Shown here in pieces: positions 11,715 through 21,855 of a stretch of DNA of 64,000 nucleotides. The notes beneath the pieces were generated by a model. The model was not told the origin of the DNA. It ran no database searches and saw only the letters and a program-made list of their open reading frames with translations. The translations under genes were made by a program, and so were the position numbers. The stretch lies in the NCBI GenBank assembly GCA_012064385.1, contig QRDG01000863.1, forward strand, positions 1 through 64,000, in the 5' to 3' direction. Source of the DNA: Puccinellia tenuiflora (lineage: Eukaryota > Streptophyta > Magnoliopsida > Poales > Poaceae). Numbering within the stretch: position 1 is the stretch's first letter; each line of letters begins with the position of its first letter.

Positions 11715-11733
11715 TCGTGGGCCCGGGGGCTAC
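11715..11733 (+). other. Polypurine tract region of element A
   Basis: GTGGGCCCGGGGGCTAC lies directly before the 3' LTR start TGTCGG. This is the place where plus-strand DNA synthesis is primed. The GGGGGCTAC form before TGTCGG is familiar from grass Gypsy elements. Confidence 0.6.
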
Positions 11734-12801
11734 TGTCGGCACAGTGGAAACCGGGGTACCACGGGCCGGCCTGCCAGGGCCCATAAGTTTCTTCAGAGGA
11801 TTCTCGCTAAGGACCAGGCTCTTAGCCTGTAGAGGCTCTCCAAGCCTGTAGAGGCTCCCCAAGCTTGTCGAGTCTCGACAAGGGACCTCCCCTCGAGAAG
11901 GCGTCCCGGACGCCACCAGGAATTCTGCTAAGGACTAAGCCGAAAGGCTTGGCGAGGTTTTTGCCTCGCGAGGCTTCCTTCCGCGCGAAGCCAGCTCTGC
12001 CTCCACGGCAGAGCGCACATGGGTTCTGCGTTTCCCGCAGAGTCACGGGCGCGCCAAAGCGCGATGACGCCAGCGCTCCAGTTGCCGTTCTGATGAATAA
12101 AGGAGTCAACAAAGCAGCACCAAGCAAAGCGGACAACGAGACTTGCCACTTTGGTGATAAGGGAACCGTCTGCAGCTACGCTCCAAGGGCGACGTCACCG
12201 CGGGACCCGTTCCACCTCCGCAGCGCCAGGCCACCGTCCTGGCTGGATGGTGCCTCTTTTCAGCTTTGGTGACGCTGCTCCCCTGCCGTGGACCGCGTCC
12301 ATGAACTCTACCTTTATGGTGGACTTCCACCTTTATTGTGCACCGCGCCTCCTCCTTCGTCGCCATGTGGTAGCCCTTCCCGCCCAAATGTTTGGGCAGA
12401 AGAGGTCCAAGACGCCTATAAAAGGAGGGGGAGCACTCCAGTGCAAGGGGTTCACTCTCTGGTTGGCTCTAGGGTTCGATACTTGGTTCAACACTTGGTA
12501 GCAGCCTGAGATCTAGGGTTTTAGCCATTGTAGCTACCTCGAGCTCGACAAGCTCTCCCTGTACTGTAAACCTCCACAAGCAGTGCAATACACCACAAGC
12601 AGGACGTAGGGGTTTTACCTCCACAAGAGGGCCCTGAACCTGGGTAATACCGTGCGTTCCTCTCTGCAGTGCTTTCCCTCCAGCGAGCCCGACGAGCACC
12701 GTCGCCGTGGAACGTTGAGGGTTGTTTGACTCCGTGTTCAGCCCCTTGTCCGATTCTTCACCCCGTGAGATACGCCTAGTTCCTGGGCCTATTCTCCGAC
12801 A
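11734..12801 (+). repeat. Element A 3' LTR
   Basis: A 1,068-base LTR bounded by TGTCGG and CCGACA, which form a 6-base terminal inverted repeat. Bases 12,265-12,801 match the window start. ACAAG (12,802-12,806) follows as the presumed target duplication. Confidence 0.93.
12417..12423 (+). promoter_or_regulatory. TATA box of element A 3' LTR
   Basis: TATAAAA sits at the position equal to 154-160 of the 5' LTR. In the 3' LTR it could promote transcription into the flanking DNA. Confidence 0.65.
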
Positions 12802-13890
12802 ACAAGAATTATTAAGACACAAAGTCCCACCATAGCATTACACTCTAAGGTCCCCGACACTACTACCCACATAACATAACTGCATGACTCCGTCTTAGGC
12901 TTACTTGTCCTCTCAAGTCTTCCTCAATTCATTATACTACGTTGTTCTCCTATGAGCCCTTAAAGGTGAAGTGTTATGCAGTCGACGTTCGTACAACACC
13001 ATCATAGAATCACATAGAAGATAAACTCTTGACAAAATACCAACACATGTTATATATAAATCATTGCCAATTCATCCTATGCCCTCAGGAACATATGGGA
13101 ACTACTCACAACGTGCAAACATGATCATAATCAGTGGCATAAAGGGTACAACACAATCTGAAATAAATACTTCACCACCAAATAATGACAAGTACCCAAT
13201 CACAAACATGAATAGGAGCACAAGACAATGATCTAGGGTATAGCAACTCTCAAACTATGAGGGGAACGGAGTGGATCACGGAGATGGTGATGGAGATGGT
13301 GCTGGTCTTGGTGATGGTGTTGATGTAGAGGCCTCCTCCCACGCCAAGGAGGAGAGGTGATGATGATGGCGGTGATTTCCCCCCTCTCCGGAGCTCCGGA
13401 ACAGCAGGATCTGACCCCCTTCGGAGAGAATCAGGAGCTCCGCCGCCGCCACCGCCTCAGATAATTCGGGGGAAATTAGGGCGTCCCTTTTCGGGGAAGA
13501 CGAAGGTGTTGGTAAAAAGCCCCTCGTGAGGAGGTGCCCGAGGCACCGTTTGATGGGTCCCACGCGGCCAGGTACATGGGCCGCGTGGGCCCACCTAACT
13601 TGGGCCTCGTGGCCCTCCTATCTTCGGTATTCTTCCCACTGCCCTTCTCTTGATGAAAAACTGGCGTGGTATTTTTCCTTTAATTATTTGGGTTCGCGAA
13701 ACTCCTAAAACAATAAAGACAAGAAAAGGGGGGTATTCTGCCTCCCGGATATTAAATACCAAAAATAGGGACTTTGCATGAAAGTCCCAAAAATCATCTA
13801 AAACATGCAAAACATTGATATAACAGTGCAAATAACATTCCCATATGATAATATAAGGTATAAAAATGATGATATAAAATGCACGTATCA
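12802..13890 (-). repeat. LTR fragment next to element B, cut by element A
   Basis: Read on the minus strand the LTR begins TGATACGTGCATTTTATATC at 13,890 and runs to 12,802, where element A interrupts it. Its R/U5 part (12,802-13,330) closely follows the 14,756-15,750 part of the B 5' LTR, including the accompanying GTCGACTGCAT and GGGGACCTTA segments. Its U3 part is clearly different. It stands where the B 3' LTR should be. Confidence 0.8.
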
Positions 13891-14598
13891 ACCATCATCT
13901 AAAGCATTATCATATATCATGTCCAAACCATGTTCTTCATCATTTTTAGAATCATAAAAGCAAAGTTTATCATCAGCAAAATCTTGAGTGTTACCCTCAT
14001 CCATAGGTGGTGAAGGTGGATGTTTCCTCTCTTCATTCTCTAGTTGTCCATCATTTTCTTCATCTTCTTGCTCTTCATTGTCCTCCTCTTTGGGCTGCAT
14101 GGGCATCCCCAAGCTTAGGCTTTTATCCTCTTCTTCACATACTTCCTCTTCCAAGCTTATGTTTTCATCATCTTCTTTCTGCAAAACATTAGATCTTTCT
14201 TGGGCAGCTCTCTTCCTTGTGTCAACAACATAGATATTTTCATCAAATTCATTTATGCAGATATTAAGGATAATGACAATCAAATCTTTAAATTGAGAAG
14301 CTATAGGGCAAGTTTCATGTTCATCAATGAAGGTGTTTAATTCATAGGCTGCCATAAAAATAACAAATTGCTCTATTTCTTCCATACCTAAGTGAGCATA
14401 ATTCCAAGTATGATAAGTTGCAATATCAGGTTCATCTTTATTAGAAGGGCATTGGAATTCAAAGTGTCTATAGTATTCAGAGCAACACATTTCTTCCTCA
14501 TAAAAGTTAAGCAGCTCATTAGCAATTTTATTTAGGAGCTCTATGTAGCCTCCTAATCTTTTCCCTTCTTTTGATTTTCTAAATTCAGCAGCTATCAT
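13888..14598 (-). CDS. Unknown acidic ORF of element B (236 aa)
   Basis: An uninterrupted minus-strand ORF is the only coding sequence between the B 5' LTR and the next LTR. Its TGA stop at 13,888-13,890 is also the first three bases of that LTR. The N-terminal 120 residues look folded (GGYIELLNKIANELLNFYEEEMCCSEYYRHFEF, aromatic and Cys-containing). The C-terminal half is strongly acidic (runs of E and D, EEQEDEEND) with a proline-rich HPPSPPMDEG. I see no gag, protease, RT or integrase motif. I do not recognise the family. It may be an accessory protein of a non-autonomous element. That it stays open while neighbouring TE genes are broken suggests recent insertion or selection during spread. 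Confidence 0.6.
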   Translation of the reverse strand: MIAAEFRKSKEGKRLGGYIELLNKIANELLNFYEEEMCCSEYYRHFEFQCPSNKDEPDIATYHTWNYAHLGMEEIEQFVIFMAAYELNTFIDEHETCPIASQFKDLIVIILNICINEFDENIYVVDTRKRAAQERSNVLQKEDDENISLEEEVCEEEDKSLSLGMPMQPKEEDNEEQEDEENDGQLENEERKHPPSPPMDEGNTQDFADDKLCFYDSKNDEEHGLDMIYDNALDDG

Positions 14599-14727
14599 GG
14601 CATTTTTATAACAATTTTCCTTTTTTTTGGGTTTTTGATAAATGCAAAACTGAAAGTAAACTAGAGTATATGCAAAACTGAAAATAAATATCTAGTGCAA
14701 ACAAGAATAAAAACTTAAGTGCTACAC

Positions 14728-14745
14728 TCCCCGGCAACGGCGCCA
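14728..14745 (-). other. Primer-binding site of element B (tRNA-Asp type)
   Basis: On the minus strand TGGCGCCGTTGCCGGGGA follows the LTR end after a 10-base spacer. It is the perfect complement of the 3' end of plant tRNA-Asp(GTC). Confidence 0.88.
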
Positions 14746-14755
14746 GAAAACGTCT

Positions 14756-16326
14756 TGATACCCACAAGTATAGGGGATCGTTGAAGTCTTCGATGTGTAA
14801 GTATAGTATCGATCCCACGAGGAGTAGAAAGTATAAGTATTTATCCTCTCAAATAAGAGCGTCACTACTCTTATTATCTATGCACTAGACAAGCAAAATG
14901 ATTAAATGATGCAAGTGTTTTTGAGTTTTTGGTGTATAGATTGCAATAAAGTAAAATGCTGAGAATGCAATATGACAAGTGAAAGCTCTCAAAGAGAGAA
15001 AGCCCAATCCTCTATGCAGCAAGAGGACAAGCTCAAGTGTGTGTTTCTTAAAGGTGGAGAGAGTTCCCAAGGGCTAATTAGACTTCATGGCATAAATATT
15101 TCTAGAACAACAAGGTAAACATTTTTTTCAAGTTTTAATCTTCTTTGGACGGAGCCATACTTAGGAATAGCTAAATAAATAAACTAAACCCCTTATGATG
15201 GATCATGTGGCCAAGTAAATGACTGCACAAGAATTATTAAGACATAAAGTCCCACCATAGCATTAATCTTTAAGGTCCCCGATACTAATACCCTCATAGT
15301 GCAACTTCATGATTTGGTCTCAGGTTTACATCTCCTCCCAAGTCTTTCTCACTCCATTACACTACGGTGTTCTCCTATGAGCCCATATAGGTGAAGTGAT
15401 GTGCAGTCGACTTCGCACAACACCATCATAGAATCACATAAAAGATAAAAACTAGACAAAATACCAACACATGTCATATAAAAATCATTGCCAATTCATC
15501 CTATACCCCCAGGAACATGAGAGAACTACTCACAATGCCAAGACATGATATGATTCAGTGGTACAAGTGATACAACACAATCTAAAACTATGATCTCCCC
15601 ACAAAACAACGACAAGTAGCAATTCACAAACATGTAGAATAGTACTTAGACAATAGCTAGGGTTCGAACAATCTCAAACTATGATGGGAATGAAGTGGAT
15701 CACGAAGATGGTGATGGACATGGTGATGGAGATGGTGCTGGTCTTGACGGTGGTGTTGATGGAGACTCCGGAGGGGGGATGGAGAAGGCCTCCGGAGGCG
15801 ATTCTGGCGGCGTTTCCCCCCTCCGATCTTCTCCGGCGGCAACCTTCTGTCTTCTGTTTCGTGGTTTTGTGTTTCTCCGCCGCCTCCTTCTGGAAAACAT
15901 CGGGGGCCTATTTTTATAGTCGTTTTTAGGTCACGAGGAAGCTTCGGGAAGAAGGATCGACGCAAACGGAGCCACGAGGGCCCAAATGGGTTACCCCACG
16001 CGGCAAAGGAATCTGGCCGGGTGGGCCACCCCCTTTCGGCCTTCTGGCCTCCACTTTTTTCCATCCTTTTTCCCCACGCTTTGTTTCTTCCAAAAAATGA
16101 TCCCCGTAAATTTTCAGGTCATTTGAACGTCGTTTGGGTCCCTGAAACATCAAAATATAGAAAATAGGGTTTTCTGCTAGTGCAGGGTTAATTCCGGAAA
16201 AATAGGAAAACTGTGAAATCTTCCCAAAATCATTATAAAACAATGATATAACCCTTATATGATGCAAATATGATTGAAATATGAGAATTATAATGCAAAG
16301 TTCATGTATGCATTTTACATGCATCA
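14756..16326 (-). repeat. Element B 5' LTR
   Basis: A 1,571-base LTR, minus orientation, from TGATGCATGTAAAATGC (16,326) to GTGGGTATCA (14,756). A TATA-like TATAAAAATA (15,909-15,918, minus) lies mid-LTR. The right flank ATTGT (16,327-16,331) should be the target duplication within the C LTR. R/U5 is shared with solo LTR I; U3 is shared with H and G. Confidence 0.9.
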
Positions 16327-17302
16327 ATTGTGCATGATTCTTATATGAGTTATTTATGTTCTTGCATGCTCTCCGATGTGCGTAGTTACTTTGGCCAAGT
16401 GATTGTGTGTATCTCCAAGAGAGGGTATTTATGCTAGATAGTGGGTTCATGCCCCCTTTTGTTCATGGGCACGAGTGACAGAAACGTCTAAGGGCGAGGG
16501 TGTGCTGTTTCTACTAAGGGTAAAACAGCGGTGTTAATGTCTCTTTTGATATTAGTATTGCTTACATCATGCACTTTACTTAATGCAATTGTCTGTTGCT
16601 TGCAACTTAATACCGTTGGGTGACAGGCTGGATAGCGATCCCGCGGTGGACTTTTTAGACAAAGACGCAGTTGGAATCAATGGTCTTTGTTCCTTGTCGT
16701 GATGCCTCCATAAATATTATCATGTCCTTTATGTCATAGCTAAATTGGGTTTGTGTCATGATCTTGTCAATTGCCCAGCTGTAATTCGTTCACCCATCAC
16801 ATGCATATTTTATTTACTTGAGAGACTCCACTAGTGAACCCATGGCCCCCGGTCCATCTTTTTACATTGTTTACAACCTCATTTACTTGTTTTTCATCAT
16901 CGTTACTCCTCTGGTCACTTTTCATTATTTCATCTATTTCATCATACAATTAACCGCTTTGTTTTCTACGAGACCGGAAAGATTGACAACCTTTCCGCCG
17001 TTGGGGGCAAAGTATTTGGTTGAGTGTGTGTAGGTCCATGTCTGTTGAAGGTTAAGCGCCAGAGATCTTCAACATTCACCTCGTTGTTGATTTCAAAGTC
17101 CTACTAGTCCGATAAACCTCGGTTCGTTAAACGAGAGAAAACTGCTACTAGCTACAATTCTGCCTTCGCTTGGGGCACCACCCAACTCTTCACCAGCAGT
17201 TATCAAGCAGTTTTCTGGCGCCGTTGCCGGGGAGCGCACTAAAGCTACATAAGAAGATTTGTCCCCGCCAACTTTGCCAGTGCATGTCAATATCCACTAT
17301 CA
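16327..17302 (+). repeat. Element C 5' LTR, 3' part only
   Basis: Homologous to the end of LTRs K and E1 (reverse strand). Its 5' half is missing because B inserted at ATTGT. The LTR end is placed at CACTATCA (17,302), by analogy with solo LTR K, whose target duplication fixes this boundary. Confidence 0.85.
17216..17233 (+). other. Fossil primer-binding site inside the C LTR
   Basis: TGGCGCCGTTGCCGGGGA, a perfect tRNA-Asp match, is preceded by ATCA and a 10-base spacer, exactly like a working LTR/PBS junction. It lies 69 bases inside the LTR as defined by LTR K. Confidence 0.8.
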
Positions 17303-17312
17303 AGCAATTTTC

Positions 17313-17330
17313 TGGCGTCGTTGCCGGGGA
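17313..17330 (+). other. Current primer-binding site of element C
   Basis: TGGCGTCGTTGCCGGGGA, with one mismatch to tRNA-Asp, lies 10 bases after the LTR end at 17,302 and 97 bases downstream of the fossil copy. Confidence 0.8.
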
Positions 17331-17494
17331 ATTTGGAGCTGCAGCAAGGGGAGTCTCATACTCTCAATCTCTTTACTTTGTTTTTGTCTTGCTTGCTTTG
17401 TTTCTCATTTAGCTTATTTTCCTGTTTCAAAATTTTAAAACCCAAAAAAATTAGTGTAGTATTTATTCCTGTCTTGTTATTTTATCTTATCATT

Positions 17495-18523
17495 ATGTCT
17501 TCTACTGAAAACAAGTTGTGTGACTTTACTAGCACTAATAACAATGATTTCATATCCTCTCCAATTGCTCCACCCGCTACTAAAGCGGAATTTTGTTAAA
17601 TTAAACCTGCCTTGCTAAATCTTGTTATGAAAGAGCAATTTTCTGGTGCTAGTACTGATGATGCCGCCTCTCATTTAAATAACTTTGTTGAGTTATGTGA
17701 TATGCAAAAGTATAAAGAGGTAGAAAGTGACATCATAAAACTGAAACTTTTCCCTTTCTCTTTGAAAGGGAGAGCAAAAGAATGGTTATTGTCTTTGCCT
17801 AAAAATAGCATTGATTCTTGGATTAAATGCAAAGATGTTTTTATTGAAAAATATTATCCACCTGCTAAAATCATACAACTAAGGAGTAACATTATGAACT
17901 TTAGACAATTTGATAATGAACATGTTGCTCAAGCTTGGGAGAGAATGAAATCTATGGTTAAGAATTGTCCCACGCATGGATTAACTATGTGGATGGTTAT
18001 CCAAACTTTTTATGCAGGTTTGAATATTTCTTCAAGAAACCTTTTGGACTCGGCCGCGGGAGGCACCTTCATGTCCACCACATTAGGTGCAGCAACTAAA
18101 CTCTTGGATGAGATGATGACAAATTATTCAAAATGGCACACCGAAAGAGCTCCAAGTGGTAAGAAGGTAAATTCTGTCGAGGAAATTTCCTCTTTGAGTG
18201 ATAAGGTTGATATGATTATGTCTATGCTTGCTATCAATCAGTCCACTATTGATCCTAATAATGTTCCTCTTGCTTCATTAATTGCCCAAGAAAGGGATCA
18301 AGTTGATGTTAATTTTCTTAATAGAAACAACTTTAACAATAATGCTTATCGAAATAATTTTGGTGGTAACAACTATAAGCCTTATCCTCCCAATAATGGA
18401 AACTCATATGGTAATTCCTATGGTAATTCTTATAATCCAAATAAGAATGTGTCCTCTGATCTTGAGAATGTTTTAAAAGAATTTATCACTTCGCAAAAAG
18501 CTTTCAACAAAATTGTTGAATGA
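17495..18523 (+). pseudogene. gag: Element C gag
   Basis: Starts ATGTCTTCTACTGAAAAC. An in-frame TAA at 17,597-17,599 cuts off the first 34 codons; the rest is open to the TGA at 18,521. The core has KLFPFSLKGRAKEWLLSLP, SWIKCKDVFIEKYYPP and HVAQAWERMKSMVKNCP, the Retrotrans_gag pattern of Athila-type elements. The tail is Asn-rich (NNFNNNAYRNNFGG). There is no CCHC knuckle. The inverted copy at 36,234-37,265 has a sense codon in place of the TAA. From 17,597 inward the two copies look identical. Confidence 0.87.
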
Positions 18524-19356
18524 AAACTTGAAAAACTTGATAGTCTTGTCTCTAAAGTGGAAGAACTTGCTCATGATGTTGAAAATTTAAAAATTAGAAC
18601 CACTCCTCTTCAAGACAAGCCTACTGAATCTTTAAATGCTATTTCTATTAAAATTAATGAGAATGAAAGGATGTTAGCTCGTTTGCATGCTAGGTGGGCT
18701 AGAGAGGCAGAAGAAGCTAGAATTGCTGAAATGAATAGGAAACTGTTAAAGTTTATACTATCCAAACTACTAATGAGGATCCTCCTAGCCTATTTAAAGA
18801 TGATGAAATTGATTTTAATAATTGCAATCTTACTGAAGTCATAAAGTTCCTACTAAAACTTGCTAAGTCACCGGATGCTAGTAAATTAAATATTTCCTTC
18901 ACAAAACACATTAACGATGCTCTTATCAAGGCTAGGGAGGAAAAGCTTAAGCTAGAAACTTCTATTGCTAGAAAATTAGAAGATGGATGGGAACCCACTA
19001 TTAAGATGAAAATAAATGACTTTGATTGCAATGCCTTGTGTGATCTTGGTGCAAATATTTCTGTTATGCCTAAAAGTTTCTATAATATGCTTGATTTAAA
19101 TCCTTTGGAAGAATGCTATTTAAATGTTCATCTTGCTGATTCTTCTAAAAAGAAACCTTTGGGTAGAGTTAATGATGTCCTTATTGTTGTTAATGATAAT
19201 TATGTTCCCATTGATTTTATTGTTATGGATATTGAGTGCAATGCTTCTTGTCCTATTATTTTGGGAAGACCGTTTTTTAGAACCGTTGGTGTTATTATTG
19301 TTATGAAAGAGGGAAATATAAGGTTTCAGTTCCCCCTTAAAAGAGGGATGGAACAC
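18524..19356 (+). pseudogene. Element C protease region, interrupted by element D
   Basis: Continues the gag frame after the TGA through a helical linker (LARLHARWAREAEEARIAEMNRK). It is frameshifted near 18,745 in an A run, as judged from the E2 copy, which has one more A. The retropepsin-like part has CDLGANISVMP (DLG active site, as in Athila-type proteases) and CPIILGRPFFRTVG. Coding stops at GMEH where element D enters after AACAC. The missing C-terminus lies at 28,736-28,825. Confidence 0.85.
19352..19356 (+). repeat. Target site duplication of element D, left
   Basis: AACAC precedes TGATGCATCT here and follows GTCATCA at 28,731-28,735. Confidence 0.95.
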
Positions 19357-19436
19357 TGATGCATCTAAAATGCATACATGAACTTTGCAACATAATAGTT
19401 ATATTCCATTCATATTTGCATCATATAAGGGTATAT
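19357..19436 (+). repeat. First 80 bases of the D 5' LTR
   Basis: Matches 26,951-27,031 of the D 3' LTR, then breaks abruptly into gag sequence after GGGTATAT. Confidence 0.93.
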
Positions 19437-20389
19437 CTTGTTATGAAAGAGCAATTTTCTGGTGCTAGTACTGATGATGCCGCCTCTCATTTAAATAACT
19501 TCGTTGAGTTATGTGATATGCAAAACTATAAATAGGTGGAAAGTGACATCATAAAACTGAAGCTTTTCCCTTTCTCTTTGAGAGGGAGATCAAAAGAATG
19601 GTTATTGTCTTTGCCTAGAAATAGTATTGATTCTTGGATCAAATGCAAAGATGCTTTTATTGGAAAATATTATCCACCTGCTAAAATCATACAACTAAGG
19701 AGTAACATTATGAACTTTAGACAATTTTATAATGAACATGTTGCTCAAGCTTGGGAGAGAATGAAATCTATGGTTAAGAATTGTCCCACGCATGGATTAA
19801 CCATGTAGATGGTTATCCAAACTTTTTATGCAGGTTTGAATTTTCTTCAAGGAACCTCTTAGACTCGGCCGCGGGAGGCACCTTCATGTACACCACATTA
19901 GGTGCAACAACTAAACTCTTGGATGAGATGATGACAAATTATTCACAATGGCACTCCGAACGAGCTCCAAGTGGTAAGAAGGTAAATTCTATCGAGGAAA
20001 TTTCCTCTTTGAGTGATAAGGATGATATGATTATGTCTATGCTTGCTACCAATCAGTCCAATATTGATCCTAATAATGTTACTCTTGCTTCATTAATTGC
20101 CCAAGAAAAGGATCAAGTTGATGTTAATTTTTTTAATAGAAACAACTTCAACAATAATGCTTATCGGAATAATTTTGGTAGTAACAACTATAAGCCTTAT
20201 CCTCCCAATAATGGCAACTCTTATGGTAATTCCTATGGTAATTCTTTTAATCCTAATAAGAATGTGTCCTCTGATCTTGAGAATGTTTTAAAAGAATTTA
20301 TCACTTCGCAAAAACTTTTAACAAAACTGTTGAAGAGAAGTTGGAAAAACTTGATAGTCTAGTCTCTAAAGTAGACGTTCTTGCTCATG
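19437..20389 (+). pseudogene. Second gag fragment, lodged in the D 5' LTR
   Basis: Similar but not identical to C gag (LRGRSKEWLLSLPRNS, FIGKYYPP). Stops include the TAG before 19,536 and another after GLTM near 19,806, with a frame change after that. It begins at CTTGTTATGAAAGAGC in mid-gene, with no start. Its natural continuation lies beyond LTR F on the minus strand (32,139-33,006). So this copy is foreign here and native to the right arm. Confidence 0.87.
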
Positions 20390-20753
20390 TGATGCATCCA
20401 AAATGCATCTACTTTTCCAAGTACTTTGCCTCACAATTTGCTCCGAGATCCTTCCATACTTGAATAAAACTGCTGATTCTGACGCTGTTTTTAGCAAAGT
20501 CTCTCTCCTGGTTATTTTTGCAGGAAATAAAATTGGGGAAAAATACCACGTCAATATTTATGGAAAAGAAGCTCGTGGGACAAAAGTTGGACACAAGGGG
20601 GTGCCGGAGGGCCAAATGGGGTAGCCCCACGCGGCCTGGTACTGTGGCCGCGTGCCCCCCCCCCCAAATGGGCCTCGGGTACCGTCTCGCCTCTGGTCTT
20701 CGACTCACGCCTTCATATATGAGAAAAAACACTTGCCCTAGGAGGGGAGGAGC
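20390..20753 (+). repeat. First 364 bases of LTR F
   Basis: Starts TGATGCATCCAAAATGC after TCATG and matches the first part of the complete solo LTR F at 33,012-34,367 (minus). It ends at GGGGAGGAGC, where D LTR sequence resumes. It contains a run of 11 C. Confidence 0.92.
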
Positions 20754-20810
20754 AAGACCTAGTAGCGAAACAAGTCAACGAACGGAGGCCGGAGGACCAA
20801 AATAGGGGGT

Positions 20811-20841
20811 CCCACGTGGCTACAGTACCAGGCCACGTGGG
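20811..20841 (+). promoter_or_regulatory. U3 hairpin with two CACGTG arms (D 5' LTR)
   Basis: CCCACGTGG and CCACGTGGG are separated by about 12 bases, about 80 bases before the TATA box. Both arms contain the G-box CACGTG. Other LTRs in the window have CACGCGG/CCGCGTG at the same place. Confidence 0.6.
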
Positions 20842-20937
20842 CCCACCTATTTCAGCCCTCGTGGCCCCGTTTGCATCGATCCTTCGCCCAAAAGCATCCT
20901 CGTGACCTAAAAACGCCTATATAAGAGGTCCCCTGAT

Positions 20938-21129
20938 GTTTTTCGACGGGGGAGCCGCTACACGAGAGAAACAAGAAACAGAGACCAGGAGGCTGCAGAT
21001 CGGAGGGGGGAAACTCCGGCGGAGCCCTGCCGGAGAGGTCTCCTTCTTATCCATCGACATCTCCACCGTCTCCATGATGAAGAGGGAGTAGTCCACCTCT
21101 GGACTATGGGTTTGAGGCAGTAGCATATG

Positions 21130-21164
<35 letters not shown>

Positions 21165-21855
21165 AGCTTCACTAATTAGCACCGTATGAGCTGCTGAACA
21201 TGATTACAGACACCGTTGTATTGCCATTGTGGTGGATCTTTCTATGAGTTAATATATGTTGAGATTGCAATGTTTATTTCAGTTATGAAAGTAGATGCAT
21301 ATTATGTACCCCGTTCTTATATCCTTGTTATGATCAAGCATGTTTATGAGAGCGTGTGTGGGGGAACGTGTGCATTAGTTGGAGTAACGGGGGTAGTGAA
21401 CGTGTGCATTAGTTTTTCGACGGGGGAGCCGCTACACGAGAGAAACAAGAAACAGAGCCCAGGAGGCTGCAGATCGGAGGGGGAAACTCCGGCGGAGCCC
21501 TGCCGGAGAGGTCTCCTTCTTCTCCATCGACATCTCCACTGTCTCCATGATGAAGAGGGAGTAGTCCACCTCTGGACTATAGGTTTGAGGCAGTAGCATA
21601 TGTATCTCTCTCTCTCTTGAGCTTCACTAATTAGCACCGTATGAGCTGCTGAACATGATTACAGTCACCGTTGTATTACCATTGTGGTGGATCTTTCTAT
21701 GAGTTAATATATGTTGAGATTGCAATGTTTATTTCAGTTATGAAAGTAGATGCATATTATGCACCCCGTTCTTATATCCTTGTTATGATCAAGCATGTTT
21801 ATGAGAGCGTGTGTGGGGGAACGTGTGCATTAGTTGGAGTAACGGGGGTGGTGAA
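20938..21855 (+). repeat. Tandem duplication inside the D 5' LTR (period 474)
   Basis: The segment from GTTTTTCGACGGGGGAGCC recurs at 21,412. Both copies include the untranslated R-like part and the CGTGTGCATTAGTTGGAGTAA motif. At the junction a short CGTGTGCATTAGT segment is repeated once more, as expected of a double template slip. Confidence 0.9.
21132..21162 (+). repeat. (TC)n microsatellite
   Basis: About 15 TC units stand in the first copy of the duplication, but only 5-6 in the second copy and in the 3' LTR. Confidence 0.95.

Larger units (their letters stand above)
1..12801 (+). mobile_element. Element A: Tat-lineage Ty3/Gypsy retrotransposon, 5' end outside window
   Basis: A nearly complete LTR retrotransposon. 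The order is partial 5' LTR, primer-binding site, gag, protease, reverse transcriptase, RNase H, integrase, a long antisense gene, polypurine tract and 3' LTR. Integrase after RT and RNase H gives the Gypsy order. The RNase H placed just before integrase and the antisense ORF upstream of the 3' LTR are known of the Tat lineage (RIRE2- and Grande-like). The right end is TG...CA with CCGACA and is followed by ACAAG, which should be the target duplication; the left copy is off the window. A is much more GC-rich than its surroundings. It inserted into an LTR related to element B. Confidence 0.93.
17597..20753 (+). repeat. Left arm of the 3.16-kb identical inverted repeat
   Basis: Position x here pairs with 54,757 minus x on the minus strand (34,001-37,160). 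The mapping is constant from 17,597 to 20,650, so no indels occur there. The only difference I found is the length of one C run (11 here, 14 in the other arm). It covers C gag, C protease, the first 80 bases of the D LTR, a second gag copy and part of LTR F. Confidence 0.93.

Noticed and set aside
13276..13563. ORF with His-rich stretch in the LTR fragment
   Set aside because: It lies within LTR sequence of repeated GATGGTGATGG trinucleotides and has no conservation to the matching frame in the B LTR.
14885..15070. Similar 61-residue ORFs in two LTRs (also 59,350-59,535)
   Set aside because: Shared only because both lie in the same R/U5 module. Short, with no coding signature.
17216..17330. 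Two tRNA-Asp-like motifs considered as fragments of tRNA genes
   Set aside because: Only the 18 bases complementary to the tRNA 3' end are present, with no cloverleaf or promoter boxes. They are primer-binding sites.
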